Source of the DNA: Cladosporium sp. IMV 00045
Taxonomy: Eukaryota > Ascomycota > Dothideomycetes > Cladosporiales > Cladosporiaceae
Assembly: GCA_001931905.2 (NCBI GenBank)
Contig: MSJI02000275.1
Location: forward strand, 1-14,495
Reading direction: 5' to 3'
DNA length: 14,495 bases
A program made the translations under genes and the position numbers. Under the pieces are notes generated by a model, which worked only from the letters and a program-made list of their open reading frames with translations, ran no database searches and was not told the origin of the DNA. This document shows, in pieces, positions 7,533 to 14,495 of the stretch. How positions within the stretch are numbered: the stretch's first letter is position 1; each line of letters starts with the position of its first letter.

Positions 7533-8513
7533 ATGGCCGACCAAGTCAAGAAGTACACCATCACCGAACCCTGGCTCACCACATCCTGCGGCCTGGGCGA
7601 GGCGCCCTTCTGGGAAAAGAGCACAAACACCCTGCGCTTCGTCGACATCGTCAACAAAAAGATCTTCTTCGTAGACGTCGCCGCAGGCCAATCCAGTCTG
7701 AAAGAACACCAGCTCGAGTACTCCATCGGCTGCACGGCCGACATCGAAGGCAACGACGACGAGTTCATCTTCGGCGGCAAGCTGGGCTATGGAATCTTCA
7801 CACGCAAGACGGGCGAGACGAGGTGGATCAAGAAGTTCTGGACAGACGAGGAGCGCAAGGAGGACGGCGGAGGCAAGCCGGGCGTGGGCCGCACGCGCGA
7901 GGAGAGGATGCGCAGCAACGACGGCGCCGTCGACGCGCAGGGCCGCTTCTACGTGGGCGCCATGAATGACCCGCTTGTCACCGAAGGCAACGTCACCGAC
8001 GAGGGCATCCTGTTCCGTCTGGACTCCGACCTGTCGCTGCACCGCATCAAAGAGCAGATCACCATCCCCAACGGCCTCAGCTGGACGCTGGACAACACCA
8101 AGATGCACTTCACCGACTCGCCTTCGGAGAAAATCGCCACGTACGACTACGACCTCGCCACGGGCAAGGCTGAGTTTTCCTCGCCCAGCACGCTCTTCAC
8201 TTGCCCGTATGAAGGTGGCGTGCCCGACGGCCACTGCCAGGACGAGGAGGGCAACTTTTGGGTTGCGTGCTTTGGCACTGGAAAGGTGATTCGCATCGAC
8301 CAGCAGGGCAAGAAGCTGGCGGAGATCGAGCTGCCTACGCGCTGCGTGACTTGTCCTGCGTTCTGCGGGACGGAGCTCGTCATTACTACGGCGGCGGAAG
8401 AGGAGCCTGAAAAGTACCCCGAGAGCACGAAGTTGCAGGGAGCAGTCTTCAAGATCGACGTTGGCGTGCGAGGCAGCCCATTGAACAGGTTCGAGCTGGA
8501 CGTCAAGGCATAG
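7533..8513 (+). CDS. SMP-30/gluconolactonase/regucalcin-like family protein
   Basis: A 326-aa, intronless protein of the six-bladed beta-propeller SGL (SMP-30/gluconolactonase/LRE) family, whose members hydrolyse sugar lactones with a bound divalent metal. Family landmarks are in order: GEAPFW with the metal-ligand Glu at residue 23, R127 and N129 in the RSNDGAVD segment (substrate/metal side), IPNGLSW with Asn 180, and PDGHC with the catalytic Asp 232. They correspond to human SMP30 E18, R101/N103, N154 and D204, so the enzyme should be active. The substrate (gluconolactone, arabinonolactone or another) cannot be told. No signal peptide is seen, so it is probably cytosolic. The start has A at -3 and G at +4. 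Codons strongly favour C in third position, suggesting high expression. An insert rich in charged residues (about 104-126) before the R/N motif is longer than in animal regucalcin. It converges with the CHCH gene. Confidence 0.9.
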   Translation: MADQVKKYTITEPWLTTSCGLGEAPFWEKSTNTLRFVDIVNKKIFFVDVAAGQSSLKEHQLEYSIGCTADIEGNDDEFIFGGKLGYGIFTRKTGETRWIKKFWTDEERKEDGGGKPGVGRTREERMRSNDGAVDAQGRFYVGAMNDPLVTEGNVTDEGILFRLDSDLSLHRIKEQITIPNGLSWTLDNTKMHFTDSPSEKIATYDYDLATGKAEFSSPSTLFTCPYEGGVPDGHCQDEEGNFWVACFGTGKVIRIDQQGKKLAEIELPTRCVTCPAFCGTELVITTAAEEEPEKYPESTKLQGAVFKIDVGVRGSPLNRFELDVKA

Positions 8514-8670
8514 GCTGGAGTACAGATGTGAATTATTAGTCGGCTTCTGAGCGGCACGACCGAAGCAGAATAGGTCACCATCGCCGTTTTAACGTAGACA
8601 CGTTCCAAAATACATATGATACACGAAGGTACTCCTACCACACCTTCCTCAATTCCCCTTGCCTGTGACA
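8514..8670. other. Short convergent intergenic region
   Basis: 157 bp separate the stops of the lactonase (plus) and CHCH (minus) genes. Both 3' untranslated regions must fit here or overlap. A small inverted repeat AACGT-AGAC-ACGTT lies at 8591-8604, flanked by T-run and A-run; it could sit in both 3' ends. No canonical AATAAA is seen on the plus strand. Confidence 0.5.
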
Positions 8671-9705
8671 TTACCGATCCCACCCCCAAGCGCCCTTCAA
8701 CTTGTCTCCAATAGTTTCTCTTCCCCTCTCTCTTCTCGCAGCACGCTCCTCCTTGTCCTTCTCCATCGCACTCTTAATCTGATCAGCATACTCCAGCTGC
8801 GCCCTCGTCTCCGCAGCGATCAACTGCAGCTCCAACTCCCTTTGCTGCGGGTTCATATCCTTGATCCTATCCTTAATAACCTCCTGCTTCTCGGGCGAAT
8901 ACGACGACAGCGCCGTCGAAACATTCTGCTCGGACGCCTGCTTCCTCACCCTCGACCACGCACTATCCGCTCCCAGCGCCTTCGTTGCCGTCTCCTCATT
9001 AATCAACGGCGCCTGCTTCGGCACCTCCACGCCCTGCTCCTTGGCCAACTCCGCCGCCGCCTCACGGTCCAGCATCTGGTGGTACAGCTTATCGGCGTGC
9101 ATCTGAATGCGCTCTTCCTCGTCCCCGCTGCGCGGCTGGCTCAGGTAGCCCAACGCTTTCAGAAAGCGACTCTGCATCTCGTAGCAGCGCAGGAACGCTC
9201 TGTTCTCGTCGTGGCACATCCCCATGCGCTTCTTCCACGACCCGTTCATCAGGCAGTCTTTCTCCGCGATCTGCTCCATCACGCAGTTCTCGATGGCCGC
9301 GCGCCCGATGGCCGCTTTGCGCTCGCTGTAGGCGTCGAAGACATCGCGCATGCGGTCCTGGTCCGACTTGGACGCGGTGGAGATTTCGGCTTCCGGACGG
9401 TAGGTTTTCCAAAGGTCGGCGTAGCGGCCGTCTTGGTAGAGGGATTCGGGCGGTACGGCGGGTTTGTTGGCTCGCGGAGCGGCATTTTGGTTTTCTTGTG
9501 TGAGACCTGGTTTGTCCAAGCCGACTTGAGAGCGGTAGTCGGGCTCGGTGGGTTGCGATTGCGGTGTTGATTGTTGGTTTTGGGTTTCGTTGTATTTCAG
9601 AGGGGATTCTTTTTCGAGGAACTCGCGGAGTGCTGGGTCGAGTTTGCTGTAGGGGTCGTTGCTCGTTGAGCCATTGGAGTTGTTGCCTCCCCAAAACCAG
9701 CCCAT
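8671..9705 (-). CDS. Twin CX9C (CHCH-domain) protein, Cmc1-like
   Basis: A 344-aa, intronless protein. The core carries Cys 141, 151, 164 and 174 arranged CX9C-X12-CX9C, the coiled-coil-helix-coiled-coil-helix signature of mitochondrial intermembrane-space proteins oxidised by the Mia40 relay. The spacing resembles Cmc1/Cmc2-type cytochrome-oxidase assembly factors. Those are usually around 100 residues; here a polar N-terminal arm (1-120, starting MGWFWGG) and a charged, helix-prone C-terminal half (about 190-344, ending GAWGWDR) flank the core, so it is a distinct fungal family whose exact role I cannot name. The start at 9705 has A at -3 and G at +4. The same frame stays open for another 113 codons up to 10044, but those residues look non-coding. 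The gene converges with the lactonase and lies 343 bp behind the NTF2-like gene. Confidence 0.82.
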   Translation of the reverse strand: MGWFWGGNNSNGSTSNDPYSKLDPALREFLEKESPLKYNETQNQQSTPQSQPTEPDYRSQVGLDKPGLTQENQNAAPRANKPAVPPESLYQDGRYADLWKTYRPEAEISTASKSDQDRMRDVFDAYSERKAAIGRAAIENCVMEQIAEKDCLMNGSWKKRMGMCHDENRAFLRCYEMQSRFLKALGYLSQPRSGDEEERIQMHADKLYHQMLDREAAAELAKEQGVEVPKQAPLINEETATKALGADSAWSRVRKQASEQNVSTALSSYSPEKQEVIKDRIKDMNPQQRELELQLIAAETRAQLEYADQIKSAMEKDKEERAARRERGRETIGDKLKGAWGWDR

Positions 9706-10048
9706 TTTAACGAGATTCTTTCTGTGTGTGGTGAGTAGATGTGTTGTGTTGTATATCAATTCAATGGAGGTAAGCTCTGGGTCTGCCTCTAACATTTGGT
9801 TCTCCAGCTCCATAGCGCCTGAGGGCAATTCGCGGGCCGAGGCAGCCGCCACCGAAGGACCAAAACTCACAGGGACCAGCCCATCACTGGTCTTTGTCAA
9901 TTCATGTTGTTTGCACAACCAATATTCCAATTTCGGTTGCTTGAGACATGCATGTTTCATCGTGATCATCATGTGCTTATAAGGACTGGCAAGAAGCATT
10001 CGACATTCGATCTGACCAACACCCTGCCATTCAAATCGTCCCAACCAA
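9706..10048 (-). promoter_or_regulatory. Promoter/leader of the CHCH gene, TATA-like CTTATAAG
   Basis: This 343-bp gap follows the stop of the NTF2-like gene and precedes the CHCH gene on the same strand. The palindrome CTTATAAG at 9976-9983 is the best TATA-like element, about 270 nt before the CHCH ATG. The stop-free in-frame extension of the CHCH gene spans this whole gap, but a start near this TATA would leave only part of it in the mRNA. Confidence 0.35.
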
Positions 10049-10531
10049 CTAAACCTCCAACTCCATGAAGTTAGGGTACCTCTTAATCAACTCATCAAAC
10101 TCATTATCGCTAACAGTATACTCCCACCCACCCTTCGCCCCCTCCCCCTGACCACCTCTCCAACCATAGATATTCTCCCAACACCATCCCTCACCCTTTG
10201 CTGGCTCAATCTCCCACGTGATGAAACAAGCCGCAGCGGTATCGCTCAAGACCTCCACGCGTGAAGCTTTCAGGTGGATCTTCCAGCCCAGACCGGCCTC
10301 CTGGAAGCGTTTGAGGTGCGTGAGGACTCCCTTGTGCCAGAAGTCTGGGTCCTCGCCCGTGGAAATCACGTAGCCTTTGGTGAAGGCGACAAAATTGGGG
10401 GCGTAGTGCGAGGAGAGAGCGCTGGCGCAGGTTCCCAGTGGCGTGTTTGGGTCGAGGGAGAGTTCCATTGCGTCTGCGTATGAGCGCACGAAGGCCTGGG
10501 CGGCTGCTTTCGCTGCTGGAAGGTTGGGCAT
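10049..10531 (-). CDS. SnoaL/NTF2-like-fold small protein
   Basis: A 160-aa, intronless protein resembling fungal stand-alone NTF2/SnoaL-like proteins: an N-terminal helix (about residues 5-24, AAKAAAQAFVRSYADAM), a segment of the type HYAPNFVAFTKGYV, a predicted helix around WHKGVLTHLKRFQEAG, then alternating strands (IHLKASRVEVLSDTAAACFITWEIE) and an aromatic segment GWCWENIYGWR, ending in a conserved-looking WEYTV...DELIKRYPNF tail. The length fits a single cone-shaped NTF2-like domain. Such domains serve as lactone/polyketide cyclases, isomerases or ligand-binding scaffolds, so no reaction can be assigned. No signal peptide or membrane segment is seen. The start has A at -3. It is divergent from RAD2, with 894 bp between starts, and could share that promoter region. 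Confidence 0.72.
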   Translation of the reverse strand: MPNLPAAKAAAQAFVRSYADAMELSLDPNTPLGTCASALSSHYAPNFVAFTKGYVISTGEDPDFWHKGVLTHLKRFQEAGLGWKIHLKASRVEVLSDTAAACFITWEIEPAKGEGWCWENIYGWRGGQGEGAKGGWEYTVSDNEFDELIKRYPNFMELEV

Positions 10532-11194
10532 CTTGAAGTGTTCCGTCCGGTTGTTGTTTGTTCTCTTGGGATCTAGATGCTTGGTCTACTCTAGTTAATG
10601 GCGTGCCACCAGATGGAGCACGAACGATCAGTACGGCAGAATGATGTGAGATAATGTGTGTTTTCGTTGTACAGAATGTGTAGGCAGCATCAAGTAGTGA
10701 GTTGTATAAGTAATGTCTCTGGCCAGCGACACCCAATCGCGAAGTCTTGGGTGTTCATCATGGCCTGCAGATGGGGTCCAGTTTTGAGCCTGGTCTGACC
10801 GTAGTCCAGAGTCAATCTCGCAAAGAGATCCTTGTGATTCGGCGGCTCGCTTTCCTACGATCCATAGCCCAGGATGTCGGCATCTACCCACTGCTTAGTA
10901 AGTCTTGCAACATGCAGAAGCCGTTGGGCTAGCAGTGGAGTTGTGAGGATTGGTCTGCTCGGATGCAGTGTTCGGATGTCGATACCTCCGTTCGCCAGAA
11001 AGGCTTTTATGTTGTCATTGGTGATAGTGGTGGATCAGGAGCGAGTCAGGCCAATATAGTCAGCCCTAAGCGAGAGATGTTGTATAGACGAATCATCGTG
11101 AACAAAATCCGAGAGTACTTTATACATATAATAAGCGGTCTGTCGTCAGCAGAAGAGAACACGCGAAGAATATTCCAGCAAACACCGAGGTGCA

Positions 11195-11207
11195 TAGGGT
11201 TAGGGTT
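11195..11207 (+). promoter_or_regulatory. Double TTAGGG-type element
   Basis: TAGGGTTAGGGTT is two units of the vertebrate/fungal telomere repeat, about 220 bp upstream of the RAD2 ATG. In yeasts, TTAGGG in promoters is bound by Tbf1/Teb1-type Myb factors. With only two units it is too short to call a telomeric insertion; a promoter site is the better reading, by inference. Confidence 0.35.
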
Positions 11208-11319
11208 GGAGTATTCATCTATCAGAGGTGGAGCTCGCGAAGTTGCCTTCCATTGTTGCGTCATCACCTTTCACGCGACTCGGTGCCTACAACATCGAAG
11301 TAAAAAGATTCGAGACAGC

Positions 11320-11419
11320 ATGGGCTCATCACATGAAACAGGATCATGTTCGCCCTAGGGATTGTCTTTTGCGCCCAGTAGCGCCAGACACACACCGACT
11401 GCGCCTTCCCAGCACCTAA
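11320..11419 (+). promoter_or_regulatory. Three staggered uORFs upstream of RAD2
   Basis: ATG codons at 11320, 11333 and 11346 are each 13 nt apart, so they fall in three different frames. Their stops are at 11356-11358 (12 aa), 11417-11419 (28 aa) and 11379-11381 (11 aa). The middle one is in frame with RAD2 and ends in TAA only 6 nt before the RAD2 ATG, which also rules out an upstream extension of RAD2. They matter only if transcription starts upstream of them; if it starts after about 11350, they are not in the mRNA. Confidence 0.35.
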
Positions 11420-11425
11420 CGGACC

Positions 11426-14400
11426 ATGGGTGTCACAGGCCTCTGGTCCATCGTCCAGCCATGCGCACGCCCAACCAAGCTGGAAACACTGAACCGCAAG
11501 CGCCTTGCCGTCGATGCCTCGATCTGGATATACCAATTCTTGAAAGCCGTCCGCGACAAAGAGGGTAACGCTCTCCGCAATAGTCATGTAGTCGGTTTCT
11601 TCCGCCGCATCTGCAAGCTCCTCTTCTTTGGCATCAAGCCCGTATTCGTCTTCGATGGCGGTGCACCGGCACTCAAGCGCAATGTCATTCGCGCACGCAA
11701 ACAGAGGAGAGAGGGCAGACGAGATGATGCGGCTAGGACAGCGGGCAAGCTGCTGGCTGTGCAAATGCAGCGTCGCGCCGAGGAAGAAGAGCAGAAGCGG
11801 AAGGAACAGAGAGAGCGGCCTCCAGTCGAAGAAGAGGTCGTACGCGATGAGGATCTCGTATACGTGGACGAGCTGCAGATGACTGAGCAGGAGAGGCAGC
11901 AGAACCGCAAGTTCCGCAAAACGGATGCATACCACCTCCCGGAAATGGACCACTCCATGCACGCCATGGGCGGGGAGAACGATCCTAGGATCATGAGCAT
12001 AGAAGAACTGCAAGAATACGCACGACAATTCGATACCGGCGAGGACCTCAACGTGTATGACTTTTCCAAAATCGACTACGATTCGCCTTTCTTCAAGTCC
12101 CTGCCCGCCTCAGATCGCTACAATATCTTAAACGCCGCTCGACTGCGCAGCCGCCTGCGTATGGGTCATTCGAAAGAACAGCTGGATACAATGTTCCCGG
12201 ATCGCATGGAGTTCTCGAAATTCCAGATCGAGCGTGTTAGGGAGAGAAACGAGCTGACGCAACGGTTGATGCATATCAACGGTATGGATGACGCGTCGTT
12301 TGGAATTAACGGAGTTGGCAGGGTGTCTGGTGAGAAAGGCAGGGAGTACGTGCTCGTGAAGAATGACGGAGTGGAGGGCGGCTGGGCGTTGGGTGTTGTC
12401 AGCAACGAGGGAACCTCAGCGAACGAGGCCATTGATGTTGACAAGCCTGAGCCTGTGATCAAAGATGAAGAGTCAGAAGAGGAGGATTTTGAAGATGTGG
12501 CGATTGAAGGTCTCAACCGATTGCCGAAGCCCACGATACGAGACGAACGACACGATGACAACCTCACAAGACAACGGCAGGCATTTTATAAGTCTAGGAA
12601 ACAGCAAACTGGGCGAAAGCCAAAGCGTACCGTTCAGGAGGATCCTAATTCGCTTTTTGTGGCTGAGCATCCTGACGAAGACGTCGACGAGCAGGACGCT
12701 AACCAAGACCTCTTCGGCGACGGTAGCCAAGCTGACGAGGACGAGGAACTCAACCGCGCCATAGCTCTCTCCATGCAGAATGACGATGGAGATGATTCCC
12801 CGCAGAATCAAGCCCACTCCGAGGAGGAAGATGACATGCTCGAGGTCTTCCATCAGTCCGCAGTCGAGGATGCCAAGCCTCTTCCCAAGGGCAGCGGTCG
12901 CTCCATCGCGAACATCGTAAACAAGCGCGCTTTCGATATTGCGCCTGAATCGCATGAGGTGACTTCATTCGGCGTGCCAGCGCCCAGAAGTGAAGACGAG
13001 GGCAGCGGGAGCGAAGACGACGCTGTGGACTTCCAGGCTGCGTTGGCTGAGAGCAGGCGAGGTAAACGAAAGGCTTCGCCAGCAGGCCCCAGATTCAACA
13101 ATGTGCAACCCAAGCCTGCCGCCCAGCCAAAGGCGAAACCCGACGACACGGCGAAGAATCATGGTTTCAGCGGCCCTCTCCCTTTTGAGAAACTCGATCT
13201 GGGAAGCAGTCTGCTTGGTCAGAAGAAGATGCAGGAGAAAAAGGAAGAGGCGGCTGGCGGCTTTGAGAACCCTGACTTGGCAGAGAAAGAGAAGAAAAAG
13301 GCTGAGCCCTTGCCACCGTGGTTCAGCGGAGATGTCGAAGCCGACATTCGCAAGCAACGGGAGATTGAAGAAGAGGATCGCAAGAAAGCCAGAGAGTTTA
13401 ACAAGCAATTCCAATTCGATGACCGCGGCCAGAATTCGAGCACTTTAGCCAAAGGTGATGACAGGATTATTGACCTTGACGCTGAGGATGATGCTGGATT
13501 CAAGAATGGCGAAGTCATCGATCTGGATGCGGACGAAGATAAGGCGGACGATGAAGGTGCTGATTTCGAACCGATTGATATCAATCAAGAGAACCCTGAA
13601 GCTCAGACGGTTGCACCAACCAGCTTGGGCGAGATTGCTGATGAAGTTCGTGCCCGACCACCGACGCCTGGTGAGAAGGACAATAAACAGCCTACACCAA
13701 CAAAGCCAACCGCGAGACCACCCTTCCAACAAGATGACAGTAGCGATGAAAGCGAAACCTTCACGCCGCACTTTGATGATGCTGCTGAAAACCCAGACGA
13801 ACAAGAACCTGTGCAAACAACTATCGAAGAAGCGAGAGATGATAGCGAGCATGCAGAGAAGCCACAGGAACAACAATCTAAGCAGTCAGTTGCCGAAAAG
13901 CCAGAAGAGGTTGACGATGAACAGCTAGAGTGGAGTGACAGCGAGGATGAATCCTCCAAGGCTATGCAAAGACTCAAGGAGAGGTCAGCTGAACCTGCTG
14001 GCGGCAATGCACAGAAAGTATCGCGATCACCATCTGCTGAGTTCGAAGACGTCGACATGAATGCTAGTGCGCCACCAAAGCCAGCATCGCCACCTGCAAA
14101 AGAGCCTTCTTTCGAGACGGAGGAAATTCCTTTCGACCCAGACGCGAACGATGCTCATGCCTCTGGTCTTGCCAACCAAGAAGCGATACCAGCCGAAGAT
14201 GGAGAGGACGAATTTGACGACTTCTCAGACCCCGAGGACATGGAAATCCTACGTGCTCTGGCGCAAGAAGCCGAAGAACACGCTCGCTTCGCCAGTACCC
14301 TGAACAACAAGCCGACAGCCCAGAACATCGCAGACTATGAGAACGAGCTTAAGCAACTACGCAATCAGCAAAAGAAAGACCGCAGAGACGCTGACGAAGT

Positions 14401-14495
14401 CACTCACATCATGATCACCGAGTGTCAACAGCTACTGCGCCTTTTTGGCCTACCCTATGTCACCGCACCGATGGAAGCCGAAGCGCAGTGTGCAG
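11426..14495 (+). CDS. rad2: RAD2/XPG-type nucleotide excision repair endonuclease, 3' end missing
   Basis: Encodes the structure-specific nuclease that makes the 3' incision in nucleotide excision repair, in the nucleus with TFIIH. 1023 codons are open without an intron and run off the right edge. The N-region (1-95) starts MGVTGLW and carries catalytic Asp 30 (AVDAS) and Asp 77 (FVFDGG), the same numbers as in human XPG. Residues 217-287 match the conserved RAD2/XPG spacer block (YNILNAARLRSRLR...EFSKFQIERVRERNEL). A UIM-like motif lies at 437-452, SIM-like IIDLD/VIDLD at 681-685 and 697-701, and a sumoylation consensus IKDE at 345-348. Acidic-aromatic patches (EEDFED near 353-357, LEWSDSED near 835) resemble TFIIH-p62-binding segments. 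The I-region begins before APMEAEAQCA, with Glu 1017 and Glu 1019 equivalent to human E789/E791. Later catalytic Asp residues and the PCNA-binding tail lie outside the window. The start has ACC before ATGG, with an in-frame stop 6 nt upstream. Confidence 0.95.
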   Translation, partial: MGVTGLWSIVQPCARPTKLETLNRKRLAVDASIWIYQFLKAVRDKEGNALRNSHVVGFFRRICKLLFFGIKPVFVFDGGAPALKRNVIRARKQRREGRRDDAARTAGKLLAVQMQRRAEEEEQKRKEQRERPPVEEEVVRDEDLVYVDELQMTEQERQQNRKFRKTDAYHLPEMDHSMHAMGGENDPRIMSIEELQEYARQFDTGEDLNVYDFSKIDYDSPFFKSLPASDRYNILNAARLRSRLRMGHSKEQLDTMFPDRMEFSKFQIERVRERNELTQRLMHINGMDDASFGINGVGRVSGEKGREYVLVKNDGVEGGWALGVVSNEGTSANEAIDVDKPEPVIKDEESEEEDFEDVAIEGLNRLPKPTIRDERHDDNLTRQRQAFYKSRKQQTGRKPKRTVQEDPNSLFVAEHPDEDVDEQDANQDLFGDGSQADEDEELNRAIALSMQNDDGDDSPQNQAHSEEEDDMLEVFHQSAVEDAKPLPKGSGRSIANIVNKRAFDIAPESHEVTSFGVPAPRSEDEGSGSEDDAVDFQAALAESRRGKRKASPAGPRFNNVQPKPAAQPKAKPDDTAKNHGFSGPLPFEKLDLGSSLLGQKKMQEKKEEAAGGFENPDLAEKEKKKAEPLPPWFSGDVEADIRKQREIEEEDRKKAREFNKQFQFDDRGQNSSTLAKGDDRIIDLDAEDDAGFKNGEVIDLDADEDKADDEGADFEPIDINQENPEAQTVAPTSLGEIADEVRARPPTPGEKDNKQPTPTKPTARPPFQQDDSSDESETFTPHFDDAAENPDEQEPVQTTIEEARDDSEHAEKPQEQQSKQSVAEKPEEVDDEQLEWSDSEDESSKAMQRLKERSAEPAGGNAQKVSRSPSAEFEDVDMNASAPPKPASPPAKEPSFETEEIPFDPDANDAHASGLANQEAIPAEDGEDEFDDFSDPEDMEILRALAQEAEEHARFASTLNNKPTAQNIADYENELKQLRNQQKKDRRDADEVTHIMITECQQLLRLFGLPYVTAPMEAEAQCA

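Larger units (their letters stand above)
10532..11425. promoter_or_regulatory. Divergent promoter region between NTF2-like gene and RAD2
   Basis: 894 bp hold no recognisable coding sequence. Toward RAD2, a TATA-like AT-rich element lies at 11119-11134 (about 300 nt before the ATG), two TTAGGG-type units lie at 11195-11207, and three short uORFs start at 11320, 11333 and 11346. Toward the NTF2-like gene, TATAAG-type sequence at 10705-10710 lies about 175 nt upstream of its start, with a CCAAT near 10732. Transcription starts are not determined. Confidence 0.4.

Noticed and set aside
7521..8234. 237-codon minus-strand ORF antisense to the lactonase gene
   Set aside because: Its translation is an Ala/Val/Leu-rich shadow caused by the C-ending codon bias of the real gene, which has all family motifs.
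8591..8604. Hairpin terminator between the convergent genes
   Set aside because: Only 5 bp of stem and a eukaryotic context, where intrinsic hairpin terminators are not used.
8659..9570. 303-codon plus-strand ORF antisense to the CHCH gene
   Set aside because: Leu/Arg-rich shadow frame with no domain; the minus strand carries the four ordered cysteines.
11195..11207. Interstitial telomere or chromosome-end scar
   Set aside because: Only two TTAGGG units; far too short for a telomere remnant, better explained as a promoter motif.

Overview
The window looks like nuclear DNA of a filamentous ascomycete (Pezizomycotina; a Dothideomycete is my guess, not shown). The evidence is a eukaryotic RAD2/XPG nuclease with its long acidic spacer, a twin-CX9C mitochondrial-type protein, purine-at-minus-3 (Kozak-like) start contexts, intron-poor genes, and no Shine-Dalgarno sites or bacterial operon layout.

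Left half (1-7532): about 7.5 kb in which I recognise no conserved gene on either strand. It is not visibly AT-rich, so it does not look like RIP-mutated repeat debris, and I see no transposase or reverse transcriptase remnants. It does hold local structure: a G-quadruplex motif (513-534), a compact 17-bp hairpin (2368-2404) next to a tandem 12-bp repeat (2433-2458), a palindromic double CCAAT box fused to GGACGTCC (3862-3882), pyrimidine-rich promoter-like tracts, a CA-rich stretch (about 6066-6258) and a 60-nt imperfect hairpin (6659-6718). The best single interpretation is a long regulatory or untranslated interval, possibly with non-coding transcripts. One unrecognised 240-codon ORF (4451-5173) is a weak orphan-gene candidate.

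Right half (7533-14495): four genes. (1) An SMP-30/gluconolactonase/regucalcin-like lactonase on + (7533-8513), converging with (2) a 344-aa twin-CX9C (CHCH) protein on - (8671-9705). Behind it on the same strand is (3) a 160-aa SnoaL/NTF2-like-fold protein (10049-10531). An 894-bp divergent promoter region then separates it from (4) the 5' 1023 codons of the RAD2/XPG (rad13 in fission yeast) nucleotide-excision-repair endonuclease on +, which runs off the right edge inside its I-region.

The four genes do not form one pathway: sugar-lactone metabolism, mitochondrial biogenesis, an unknown small-fold protein and DNA repair are neighbours, as is normal in fungal genomes. The most informative observations are the modular RAD2 spacer (UIM-like, two SIM-like and a sumoylation-consensus motif, with a spacer roughly 225 residues longer than in human or budding yeast), three staggered uORFs in all three frames just before the RAD2 start, and the structured elements in the gene-empty left half. 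I found no clear new multi-gene system.
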